Below, piece by piece: positions 1 through 4,385 of a stretch of DNA of 5,217 nucleotides. The DNA lies in contig JAITLH010000401.1 in the NCBI GenBank assembly GCA_031277995.1, positions 1-5,217 of the forward strand, written 5' to 3'. Each line of letters opens with the position of its first letter. Within the stretch, counting starts at the first letter, position 1. This DNA is from Deltaproteobacteria bacterium (lineage in GTDB: Bacteria > Desulfobacterota > Desulfarculia > Adiutricales > Adiutricaceae). The notes below the pieces were generated by a model. That model was not told where the DNA came from and searched no databases. It saw only the letters and a program-made list of their open reading frames with translations. Made by a program: the position numbers and the translations under genes.

Positions 1-1
1 T

Positions 2-502
2 TTGGACGGTCCCTTTGAAGCTTGGAAAAAGGGGAGCGGGGGCCAAGAATCGGTGGTTGACATGGGCCGGGGGTTTTCGCGGGCGGGTGAATTTTACGTT
101 TCGGAGGCGCTGTTAAAGAATCAAGCGAGGCTTTGGGGTTTGGCTGGGGTTATGTCGGTCAATCATCTGATGGGCGCAATATTGGAACGAAAGATGATTC
201 TTGGGCTTAGAAATAACAATGATATATTGATTAATTTTGCTAATAAGCCTATTAAAAATCCTACTTTAAAGCATTTGATGGATGAATTTCAATCCATTAG
301 TTTAAATATATTAATTGATCATGATGATAAAATAAGTAGTTTTTACTTTCAAAAAATGATAAATAAAAATAGAGAGTACATTTTAAAAGCTTTGGGCCAT
401 GATTATCAAGAGTTTTATAGTCTTGACATGGCTAATTTTTCTCCCAAGGAAGTGGCGCGGCTTAACGATTGGCTTGGCGAAACGTATGGGCGGGCCGATT
501 GA
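2..502 (+). CDS. Hypothetical protein, 5' end probably outside the window
   Basis: The frame is open from the window edge to a TGA at 500-502 (166 codons). The first in-window codon that could act as a start is a TTG at base 2 with nothing visible upstream, so this is most likely the C-terminal part of a longer protein. I do not recognise the family. There is no signal peptide, membrane segment or cysteine motif. The composition is a mosaic: both ends are GC-rich and read GRGFSRAGEFYVSEAL and FSPKEVARLNDWLGETYG, whereas the middle (about bases 205-425) is strongly AT-rich and encodes many Asn, Lys, Ile and Asp residues (NNNDILINFANKPIKN). The C-terminal part looks like an ordinary amphipathic helical tail. 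The gene runs convergently toward hydN and shares the terminator region at 528-583, so it is not part of the formate dehydrogenase operon. In-frame ATG codons at 62 and 152 are alternative starts but lack clear ribosome-binding sites. I am fairly sure it is coding and have no view of its function. Confidence 0.55.
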   Translation: MDGPFEAWKKGSGGQESVVDMGRGFSRAGEFYVSEALLKNQARLWGLAGVMSVNHLMGAILERKMILGLRNNNDILINFANKPIKNPTLKHLMDEFQSISLNILIDHDDKISSFYFQKMINKNREYILKALGHDYQEFYSLDMANFSPKEVARLNDWLGETYGRAD

Positions 503-527
503 TTCTGGGCATTGGGGAATTTGGGCC

Positions 528-583
528 AAAAAAAGACGCCGGGATTTTTGTCGGCTGGCTTGACCAGGCCGCGTCCCGGCGTC
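528..583 (-). terminator. Intrinsic terminator of the fdhF-hydN operon, possibly bidirectional
   Basis: A perfect 10-bp inverted repeat GACGCCGGGA (535-544) / TCCCGGCGTC (574-583) encloses 29 nt that hold a small inner CTGG/CCAG hairpin (555-558/564-567). Seven A residues at 528-534 become a U-tract right after the stem in leftward transcripts, giving a classical Rho-independent terminator 35 nt beyond the hydN stop. Read rightward, the stem is followed by GGTTTATTT, a weaker U-tract that could also end the gene stopping at 502. The loop is longer than in most terminators. Confidence 0.8.
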
Positions 584-592
584 GGTTTATTT

Positions 593-607
593 CCAGGCTC
601 CGCCTGG
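593..607 (-). terminator. Hairpin just after hydN, part of a double terminator
   Basis: CCAGGC (593-598) and GCCTGG (602-607) form a perfect 6-bp stem with a 3-nt loop, starting 10 nt past the hydN stop codon. No U-tract follows on the minus strand (the next bases are AAATAAACC). It is therefore more likely an accessory or 3'-end-protecting hairpin ahead of the stronger terminator at 528-583 than a terminator in its own right. Confidence 0.45.
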
Positions 608-617
608 CTGGGTTAAC

Positions 618-1148
618 TCAAATGGAGGCGGGGAAGTAACCACCCTCCACGGCCGCCCGGCGTTTGTCGGCGATCTCGTCGCGGAGTTCCTGGTCGGTAA
701 CCAGCTCCAAGGCGTCGGTTAAGCAGACCCGGACGCAAGCCGGGGAATCGGCCACGCCGGCGCAGAGGTCGCACTTTAGGGCCACCCGCCTGGGCTGGCC
801 GTCGGGCAGGACCTGACCGGTCTCGACTATGTCCATGGCTCCAAAGGGGCAAGCCAGGACGCAGTTTTTGCAACCGATGCACTTATTGGCGTTGACCATG
901 ACCCGCTCGCCTTCTAGGCTGATGGCCCCGGAGGCGCAGGCGGATTTACAGGCCGGGGTCTCACAGTGACGGCAGTGAACGGGCGCCGTGACCATGGAGG
1001 TTTTGACCATAAACAGCCTGGGGTTGAATTTATAGTCGTCGTAGCCGAGCTCGAAAAGATCGCGCCCCTCGTGGGCCACAACGCAGCTTATAAGACACGT
1101 CCTGCAGCCTATGCAGCGGGAAGGATTGGCTTTGATGAAGGAGTTCAT
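618..1148 (-). CDS. hydN: Four-cluster ferredoxin subunit, HydN/HycB family
   Basis: This is a 176-residue electron-transfer subunit of the DMSO-reductase FeS-subunit family, closest by eye to E. coli HydN (about 175 aa), with which it shares the N-terminal pattern MN-FI-A-(S/P)-CIGCRTC. It has exactly 16 cysteines in four groups: C12/15/18/22, C59/62/67/71, C90/93/96/100 and C126/129/138/142. This predicts four [4Fe-4S] clusters, cross-paired between the two halves as is usual for the family. There is no signal peptide or membrane anchor, so it is cytoplasmic. Its ATG overlaps the fdhF stop codon (ATGA at 1145-1148), which implies translational coupling and a 1:1 complex with FdhF. Known relatives pass electrons between FDH-H and a hydrogenase, as in formate hydrogenlyase or the hydrogen-dependent CO2 reductase of acetogens. 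HycB or FdhB would be equally fair names; the ferredoxin role is secure and the exact subfamily less so. Confidence 0.9.
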   Translation of the reverse strand: MNSFIKANPSRCIGCRTCLISCVVAHEGRDLFELGYDDYKFNPRLFMVKTSMVTAPVHCRHCETPACKSACASGAISLEGERVMVNANKCIGCKNCVLACPFGAMDIVETGQVLPDGQPRRVALKCDLCAGVADSPACVRVCLTDALELVTDQELRDEIADKRRAAVEGGYFPASI

Positions 1149-3334
1149 GCGGATAAACCCTCCTGGGCGATCCCCATTGAGGATCTGATATCGGTGTAAA
1201 CGCGCCGGACCTCTTTCTCGGCCGAGGCCTGGTCCTCAATCTTCTCAACCTTGGCCGCGCAGTACTTATACTCCGGGGTCCGGCTGGTGGGGTCGAGGGA
1301 AGAAATGGTCAGCTCGTTGCAGGCCCCTATCCACCACTGATAGGTCATGTACACGGCGCCGGGACGTACCCTTTCGGTCGGTAGGCACCTAGTGATGACA
1401 CTCCCTCGCTTGGAAGTGATCCTAACCAGCTCGTTGGCCGAAAGCCCCAGGGCTTGGCAGTCTCGCGGGGACATCTCAACCCAGCCGGGCTCGTCTTCGA
1501 GGTTTCTAAGGGTTCGGCAATTGCCGGTCATGGTCCTGGCCGAGTAGTGGCCAACCTCCCTCACGGTGCACAGGGTCAGCGGGAATTCGTTGTTTTCCAC
1601 CTCCGTTGGGGGATGGTAGTGGGAGGTCTTAAAGATCCCCCGCCCGTCGGGAGTGGCGAACTGGCCGCCTTTATGCAAATACATCGTGCCCTTATCGGCC
1701 GGGCCCTTATCGAAGCAAGGCCACTGGACGCTGCCTTGGCGCTCGATCTTCTCGTAGGTGGCCCCGGCGAACTTCGGGGAGAGGTTAATCATCTCGTTCC
1801 AGATCTCCTCGGTGTTTTTGTACTTCATGGGGTAACCCATGGCCGTGGAGATAAGGCAGATGATCTCCCAATCGTCCTTGATGTCGCCAAAGGGTTCGAC
1901 GACCTTCCGGATCCGCTGAAAGCCGCGATCGGAGCTGGTGTAAACGCCTTCGTGCTCACCCCAGGAGGTGGCGGGCAAAATGGCGTCGGCGTAGAGGGCG
2001 GTTTTGTTAAAAAAGACGTCCTGGACCACCACGAAATCGATGGCCTCAAGGGTCTCCCTTAGCTCGGCTAAGTCGGGATCGGACTGGGCCGGATCCTCGC
2101 CGAAGATGTAGTATGCGTGGATCCGCTTGGCCGGGTCTTTCTCGTGCACGACTTTTTCCGGGACCCTGGTAAGCTGGAGGCCGGGCTCGGTCGGAAGGGC
2201 CTTGACCCCCCAGGCCTTGGCGAACTTGGCCCTCATCTCGGGGTCGGCCACCGATTGGTAACCGGGAAAAACGTCCGGGAGGACGCCCATGTCGCAGGTG
2301 CCTTGGACGTTATTTTGGCCGCGGACCGGGCCGGTGCCGGTACTGGGTCGCCCAAAGTTACCCGTTAGCATGGCTAGGCTACAAAGGCTTTTGACTACCT
2401 CGACCCCTTGGGAGAACTGGGTTACGCCCATGCCCCAGAGGATGACCGAAGACCGGCTGCCGGCGTAACGCCTGGCGGCTAACCTTATGTCATCGGGCCT
2501 AAGGCCGGTGATTTCCGAGACCTTTTCCGGGGGATAGCTAAGTACTATCTCCTTAAAGGCTTCGTAGTCTTTGGTGTGGGCTTCGATAAAGGCCTTGTCT
2601 TCCAGGCCCTCGTCGATAATGACGTAAGCCAGGCCGTTAGTGAGAGCCAGGTTAGTCCCGCCCTTTAGCGGGAGGTGCAACTGCGAGATTCGGGCCGTTT
2701 CGGTTATCCGGGGGTCGGCGCAGATGATGAAAGCGCCCTTCTCCCGAGCCTTAACGATGCGGCGGGCCACCACCGGGTGGGAAGCCGCGGCGTTGTAGCC
2801 GATGTTAAAAATAACCTGGGCGTCCTCGATCTCGGGGATGGAGAGGGACATGGCCCCTTCGCCGATGGTCTGCCTTGATCCCGCCACCGAGGCGGCGTGG
2901 CAGATGCGGGCGCAGTGGTCGATGTTGTTGGTCCCGACGCAAGCCCTCATGAATTTTTGCATCAGGTAGTTGGGTTCGTTGCCAGGTCCCCTGGCCGAGG
3001 CCGCCCCCATGATGGAGTCCGGGCCCCACTTGGCCTTGATCTTGGCCAGATTGTCGGCCACGAATTTGATGGCCTCGTCCCAGCCGACCACCTCCAAGGG
3101 AGAGTGTTTGCCGCCCTTACGGATCATCGGCGCCCGAAGCCTTTTGGTCAGGATCTGGGGATCGTTTAAAAAGTCCCAGCCAAACCAGCCCTTCAAGCAG
3201 GCCTTGTCGTCGTTGGTTCGGCCCTTGACTGGATGGACATCGAGGATTTTGTTGGCCTCGATGTCGGTGGTAAACAATAGCTGACAACCGGCGCCGCAAT
3301 AGCAGCAAGTTGTCTGGGTCTGTCTTGTCGTCAT
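1145..3334 (-). CDS. fdhF: Formate dehydrogenase H-type catalytic subunit, cysteine variant
   Basis: This 729-residue molybdopterin oxidoreductase aligns by eye along its whole length with E. coli FDH-H (715 aa). It interconverts formate and CO2 at a Mo or W bis-pterin guanine dinucleotide centre. The N-terminal [4Fe-4S] motif is C10-x2-C13-x3-C17-x28-C46, followed by the conserved Lys48 (CLKGW). The active-site segment CARICHAASVAG puts Cys145 (TGC at 2902-2900) where E. coli has selenocysteine 140, next to His146; Arg338 in PVRGQNNVQG corresponds to the formate-binding Arg333. The C-terminal pterin-binding domain keeps VREVGHYSARTMTGNC (591-606), YQWWIGACNEL (665-675) and TPEYKYCA (686-693). 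There is no twin-arginine signal, so it is cytoplasmic. The ATG at 3334 is supported by AAAGGA five nt upstream and by the position of the first cluster Cys. It overlaps hydN by 4 nt. A wider FdhA-type name is possible, but the FDH-H clade is clear. Confidence 0.95.
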   Translation of the reverse strand: MTTRQTQTTCCYCGAGCQLLFTTDIEANKILDVHPVKGRTNDDKACLKGWFGWDFLNDPQILTKRLRAPMIRKGGKHSPLEVVGWDEAIKFVADNLAKIKAKWGPDSIMGAASARGPGNEPNYLMQKFMRACVGTNNIDHCARICHAASVAGSRQTIGEGAMSLSIPEIEDAQVIFNIGYNAAASHPVVARRIVKAREKGAFIICADPRITETARISQLHLPLKGGTNLALTNGLAYVIIDEGLEDKAFIEAHTKDYEAFKEIVLSYPPEKVSEITGLRPDDIRLAARRYAGSRSSVILWGMGVTQFSQGVEVVKSLCSLAMLTGNFGRPSTGTGPVRGQNNVQGTCDMGVLPDVFPGYQSVADPEMRAKFAKAWGVKALPTEPGLQLTRVPEKVVHEKDPAKRIHAYYIFGEDPAQSDPDLAELRETLEAIDFVVVQDVFFNKTALYADAILPATSWGEHEGVYTSSDRGFQRIRKVVEPFGDIKDDWEIICLISTAMGYPMKYKNTEEIWNEMINLSPKFAGATYEKIERQGSVQWPCFDKGPADKGTMYLHKGGQFATPDGRGIFKTSHYHPPTEVENNEFPLTLCTVREVGHYSARTMTGNCRTLRNLEDEPGWVEMSPRDCQALGLSANELVRITSKRGSVITRCLPTERVRPGAVYMTYQWWIGACNELTISSLDPTSRTPEYKYCAAKVEKIEDQASAEKEVRRVYTDIRSSMGIAQEGLSA
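1158..1164 (-). promoter_or_regulatory. Ribosome-binding site of hydN
   Basis: The minus strand reads AGGAGGG, a near-perfect Shine-Dalgarno sequence, 9 nt before the hydN ATG. It lies inside the last codons of fdhF. It confirms the ATG at 1148 as the start and suggests efficient re-initiation at the ATGA overlap. Confidence 0.85.
2900..2902 (-). other. Active-site Cys codon at the selenocysteine position
   Basis: Codon 145 of fdhF reads TGC on the minus strand, in the context C-A-R-I-Cys-H. E. coli FDH-H has a UGA-encoded selenocysteine here. The protein is therefore a selenium-independent variant, with no recoding and no need for a SECIS element after this codon. The codon follows directly from the sequence; its equivalence to Sec140 comes from the flanking CAR and H-SVAG residues. 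Confidence 0.92.
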
Positions 3335-3337
3335 AAG

Positions 3338-3346
3338 CTTCCTTTC
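3338..3346 (-). promoter_or_regulatory. Ribosome-binding site of fdhF
   Basis: The minus strand reads GAAAGGAAG, with the AAGGA core (3340-3344) five nt before the ATG at 3334. A 5-bp inverted repeat CGCGA (3350-3354) / TCGCG (3368-3372) sits immediately upstream and could form a small hairpin next to the ribosome site. Confidence 0.65.
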
Positions 3347-3423
3347 GCCCGCGAGCGGCGTGATTATTCGCGACCTTTAACGATGGCCGACCATTTGGCC
3401 AACGCCGGGTCGCCCTTGTCGCG

Positions 3424-3445
3424 TCAGGTTCCTCGCCCAACCTGA
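3424..3445. repeat. Short hairpin in the fdhF leader
   Basis: TCAGGTT (3424-3430) and AACCTGA (3439-3445) form a perfect 7-bp stem with an 8-nt loop. Two more pairs (3422-3423 with 3447-3448) are possible if A3446 is bulged. Rightward it is followed by TTTCTT, so it resembles a weak rightward terminator, but no rightward gene lies before it. Leftward there is no U-tract. Confidence 0.45.
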
Positions 3446-3449
3446 ACGT

Positions 3450-3534
3450 TTCTTAAAAGCCTTTCAAAATGAGCGCGTTCGCCCCTAGACCAATCCCTAG
3501 TTTCGAGGGCTCGCAAAAACCAAAGGCTTAAGAA
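3450..3534. repeat. Long inverted repeat with 57-nt loop
   Basis: TTCTTAA (3450-3456) plus GCCTTT (3459-3464) pair with AAAGGC (3522-3527) plus TTAAGAA (3528-3534). That is 13 base pairs interrupted only by two bulged A residues (3457-3458). The enclosed segment can form a further GAGC/GCTC pairing (3471-3474 with 3509-3512) and a CCCT/AGGG stem (3495-3498 with 3506-3509). The length of the match makes chance less likely than for the shorter hairpins around it. Confidence 0.45.
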
Positions 3535-3571
3535 GTTTCGTTTATGTTTTAATTCGTAACCAGGCTTGAAA

Positions 3572-3651
3572 GAGAGGTCGGCCAAGCCCATCAGGGTAAC
3601 GGGCTCCAAAATCCCCAACCCATAAGCCCATGGCCAATTGGGCCACCTCTC
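3572..3651. repeat. Inverted repeat with an alternative, mutually exclusive hairpin
   Basis: GAGAGGT (3572-3578) and GGCC (3580-3583) pair with GGCC (3641-3644) and ACCTCTC (3645-3651): 11 pairs with one bulged C (3579). The right arm also overlaps a local hairpin TGGCC (3631-3635) / GGCCA (3641-3645), so the two folds cannot form together. GGCC is a very common word in this genome, which weakens the inner part; the outer GAGAGGT/ACCTCTC match does not depend on it. Confidence 0.4.
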
Positions 3652-3730
3652 CCAAAAAACTTTATCGGCGCCAACGCGTTATCCAAAACGCCCCGTCCCA
3701 AGTTCGTTAATCATTTGAATTTTTAAGGAC

Positions 3731-3746
3731 GTGAGCTTTGACTCAC
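3731..3746. repeat. Small hairpin GTGAG/CTCAC
   Basis: GTGAG (3731-3735) and CTCAC (3742-3746) form a 5-bp stem with a 6-nt loop. It can be extended by GGAC (3727-3730) / GTCC (3750-3753) across a 3-nt bulge on one side. On its own it is a weak signal; it is listed because it lies between the larger repeats. Confidence 0.3.
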
Positions 3747-3756
3747 CTTGTCCCCA

Positions 3757-3852
3757 AACCAGCCAAGCCCATGGCCACGGGCGCCAAAAATCGCCTAATA
3801 AAGCTTAAGCGCGCGGCCATCCCCCGCGAAGGGGCAAAACCTTGGCTTGGTT
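3757..3852 (-). ncRNA. Candidate three-way-junction RNA element in the fdhF leader
   Basis: A closing stem pairs AACCAGCCAAG (3757-3767) with CTTGGCT (3841-3847) and GGTT (3849-3852): 11 pairs with T3848 bulged. It encloses two further elements. The first is ATGGCC (3771-3776) / GGCCAT (3815-3820), which can extend inward through GCGC (3781-3784) / GCGC (3811-3814). The second is an adjacent CCCC/GGGG hairpin (3822-3825 with 3831-3834). One long stem closing two hairpins is an architecture seen in riboswitches and other structured leaders. The minus strand is preferred because fdhF lies downstream and a promoter-like pair lies about 50 nt upstream, but the pairing works on either strand. It does not match the molybdenum-cofactor riboswitch consensus as I remember it, nor any other RNA class I can name. 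Confidence 0.3.
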
Positions 3853-3902
3853 AAAGGTGATAAGTTAATTTTTCGGGGCTAAATTTTTTTGAGTATTGAA
3901 GT

Positions 3903-3930
3903 CTAATATGATTTAAGTAAAAAAGGCCAA
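3903..3930 (-). promoter_or_regulatory. Possible promoter for fdhF-hydN
   Basis: On the minus strand TTGGCC (3930-3925) and TATTAG (3908-3903) are 16 nt apart, a loose match to sigma-70 type -35 and -10 boxes (TTG kept; four of six in the -10). The surroundings are strongly AT-rich, which supports a promoter but also makes chance matches common. Initiation here would put the structured region 3852-3424 in a leader of about 560 nt. Confidence 0.25.
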
Positions 3931-3972
3931 ATATTAAGTAATAACAAGACTGGTTTAAGTATTTTATAATTT

Positions 3973-4248
3973 TTATTTAACCATTGGGGCGGTCAAAGGG
4001 GCGTATTGCCTTTTACCCGTTGGCCCCATGGTTACTTTATAAATTCCCTGGATGGCTATGTTGGCTTTTTTTATGATTTCTAGGGCTTTTTCCAAATCGT
4101 CGAGGGGAATTTTTAAGCAAAATCCACAATCCGAGCCCAGTTCATTGGGTCGCCCGATGACGCTGACCTCGACCTTTTCCGACAAAAGGACGTCCTCGGC
4201 GGCAATCGAAGCGGCCGTGCCGTGAAAAGTGATAATCGCTTCGCTCAT
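3973..4248 (-). CDS. DUF3343 / putative Se/S carrier-like small protein
   Basis: This 91-residue soluble protein has the layout of the DUF3343 (putative Se/S carrier protein-like) family: a first beta strand ending in TFHGT, a helix (AASIAAEDVLL), a second strand leading into RPNELGSDCG, a third strand (LKIPL), a helix (EKALEIIKKANI) and a final IQGIYKV strand. The family's conserved Cys is Cys41 in S-D-C-G. Here it forms a Cys41-Gly-Phe-Cys44 pair, which could be redox active. The proposed family role is carrying or reducing selenium or sulfur species; no reaction is firmly established to my knowledge. It lies between moaA and fdhF on the same strand, which suggests a link to formate dehydrogenase maturation. 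I chose the ATG at 4248, preceded by GGAG three nt upstream (a short spacing). A TTG at 4257 would add three residues but would place the GGAG inside the gene. No clear terminator follows the TAA at 3973-3975. Confidence 0.8.
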   Translation of the reverse strand: MSEAIITFHGTAASIAAEDVLLSEKVEVSVIGRPNELGSDCGFCLKIPLDDLEKALEIIKKANIAIQGIYKVTMGPTGKRQYAPLTAPMVK

Positions 4249-4297
4249 AAGCTCCAAATTAACGCCTGGTAAAATTTTTAAAACTCGCCCAAAGCCA

Positions 4298-4319
4298 ACC
4301 TCTGGCCGACCTCTGGCCG
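4298..4319. repeat. Exact 11-bp tandem duplication
   Basis: ACCTCTGGCCG occurs twice head to tail (4298-4308 and 4309-4319) in the spacer between moaA and the DUF3343 gene. It looks like a replication-slippage duplication. No function is apparent. Confidence 0.6.
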
Positions 4320-4322
4320 CCT

Positions 4323-4340
4323 CGGGCGCCCCGGGCGCCT
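4323..4340. repeat. 9-bp GC-rich tandem duplication with palindromic core
   Basis: CGGGCGCCC (4323-4331) is followed directly by CGGGCGCCT (4332-4340), an 8/9 match. Each copy contains the palindrome GGCGCC shifted by one base (GGGCGCC), so the pair can also fold as a GC-rich hairpin. It lies 4 bp from the 11-bp tandem duplication. Confidence 0.5.
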
Positions 4341-4360
4341 AGATGGGCCGGGCCTTGGCC

Positions 4361-4382
4361 AGCCGCCTTGGCCTTGGCGGCT
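4361..4382 (-). terminator. Hairpin directly after moaA
   Basis: AGCCGCC (4361-4367) and GGCGGCT (4376-4382) form a perfect 7-bp GC-rich stem with an 8-nt loop, starting 3 nt beyond the moaA stop codon. No U-tract follows in the leftward direction, so it may be a weak or Rho-assisted terminator, or a 3'-end stabiliser that lets some transcription continue into the DUF3343 gene. Confidence 0.5.
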
Positions 4383-4385
4383 AAG

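Larger units (their letters stand above)
3335..3972. other. 638-bp gene-free region upstream of fdhF
   Basis: I find no convincing gene on either strand. The longest frame is a 64-codon minus frame at 3424-3618, which starts with TTG, lacks a good ribosome site and resembles nothing I know. The half near fdhF (3335-3852) is mixed to GC-rich and contains several separate inverted repeats, listed individually. The half near the DUF3343 gene (about 3853-3972) is very AT-rich and holds a weak promoter-like pair facing fdhF. No tRNA, rRNA, SRP or tmRNA signature was seen, and no sigma-54 (GG-N10-GC type) promoter of the kind that drives E. coli fdhF was found by eye. Likely roles are a long, structured 5' leader of the fdhF-hydN transcript, a small RNA, or a decayed gene remnant. 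Confidence 0.6.

Noticed and set aside
1454..2062. 202-codon rightward frame inside fdhF
   Set aside because: It is fully antisense to conserved fdhF coding sequence and consists of Gly/Val/Leu-rich sequence typical of a GC-rich shadow frame.
3335..3500. Sigma-54 promoter and FhlA-type control of fdhF, as in E. coli
   Set aside because: I looked for the -24/-12 GG...GC pattern on the minus strand and found no acceptable match by eye.
3424..3681. Minus-strand open frame upstream of fdhF (64 codons from a TTG at 3618, open back to 3681)
   Set aside because: It has no ATG, only a weak ribosome site, an odd tryptophan-rich upstream extension and no recognisable family. It also overlaps the inverted repeats. 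A decayed gene or tiny unknown protein cannot be excluded, but I cannot support it.
3757..3852. Known Moco riboswitch
   Set aside because: The gene context would fit, but I could not align the conserved motif blocks with this sequence; a covariance search would decide.
3855..3972. Rho-independent terminator after the DUF3343 gene
   Set aside because: There are T-runs on the minus strand, but no GC-containing hairpin stands directly before any of them.
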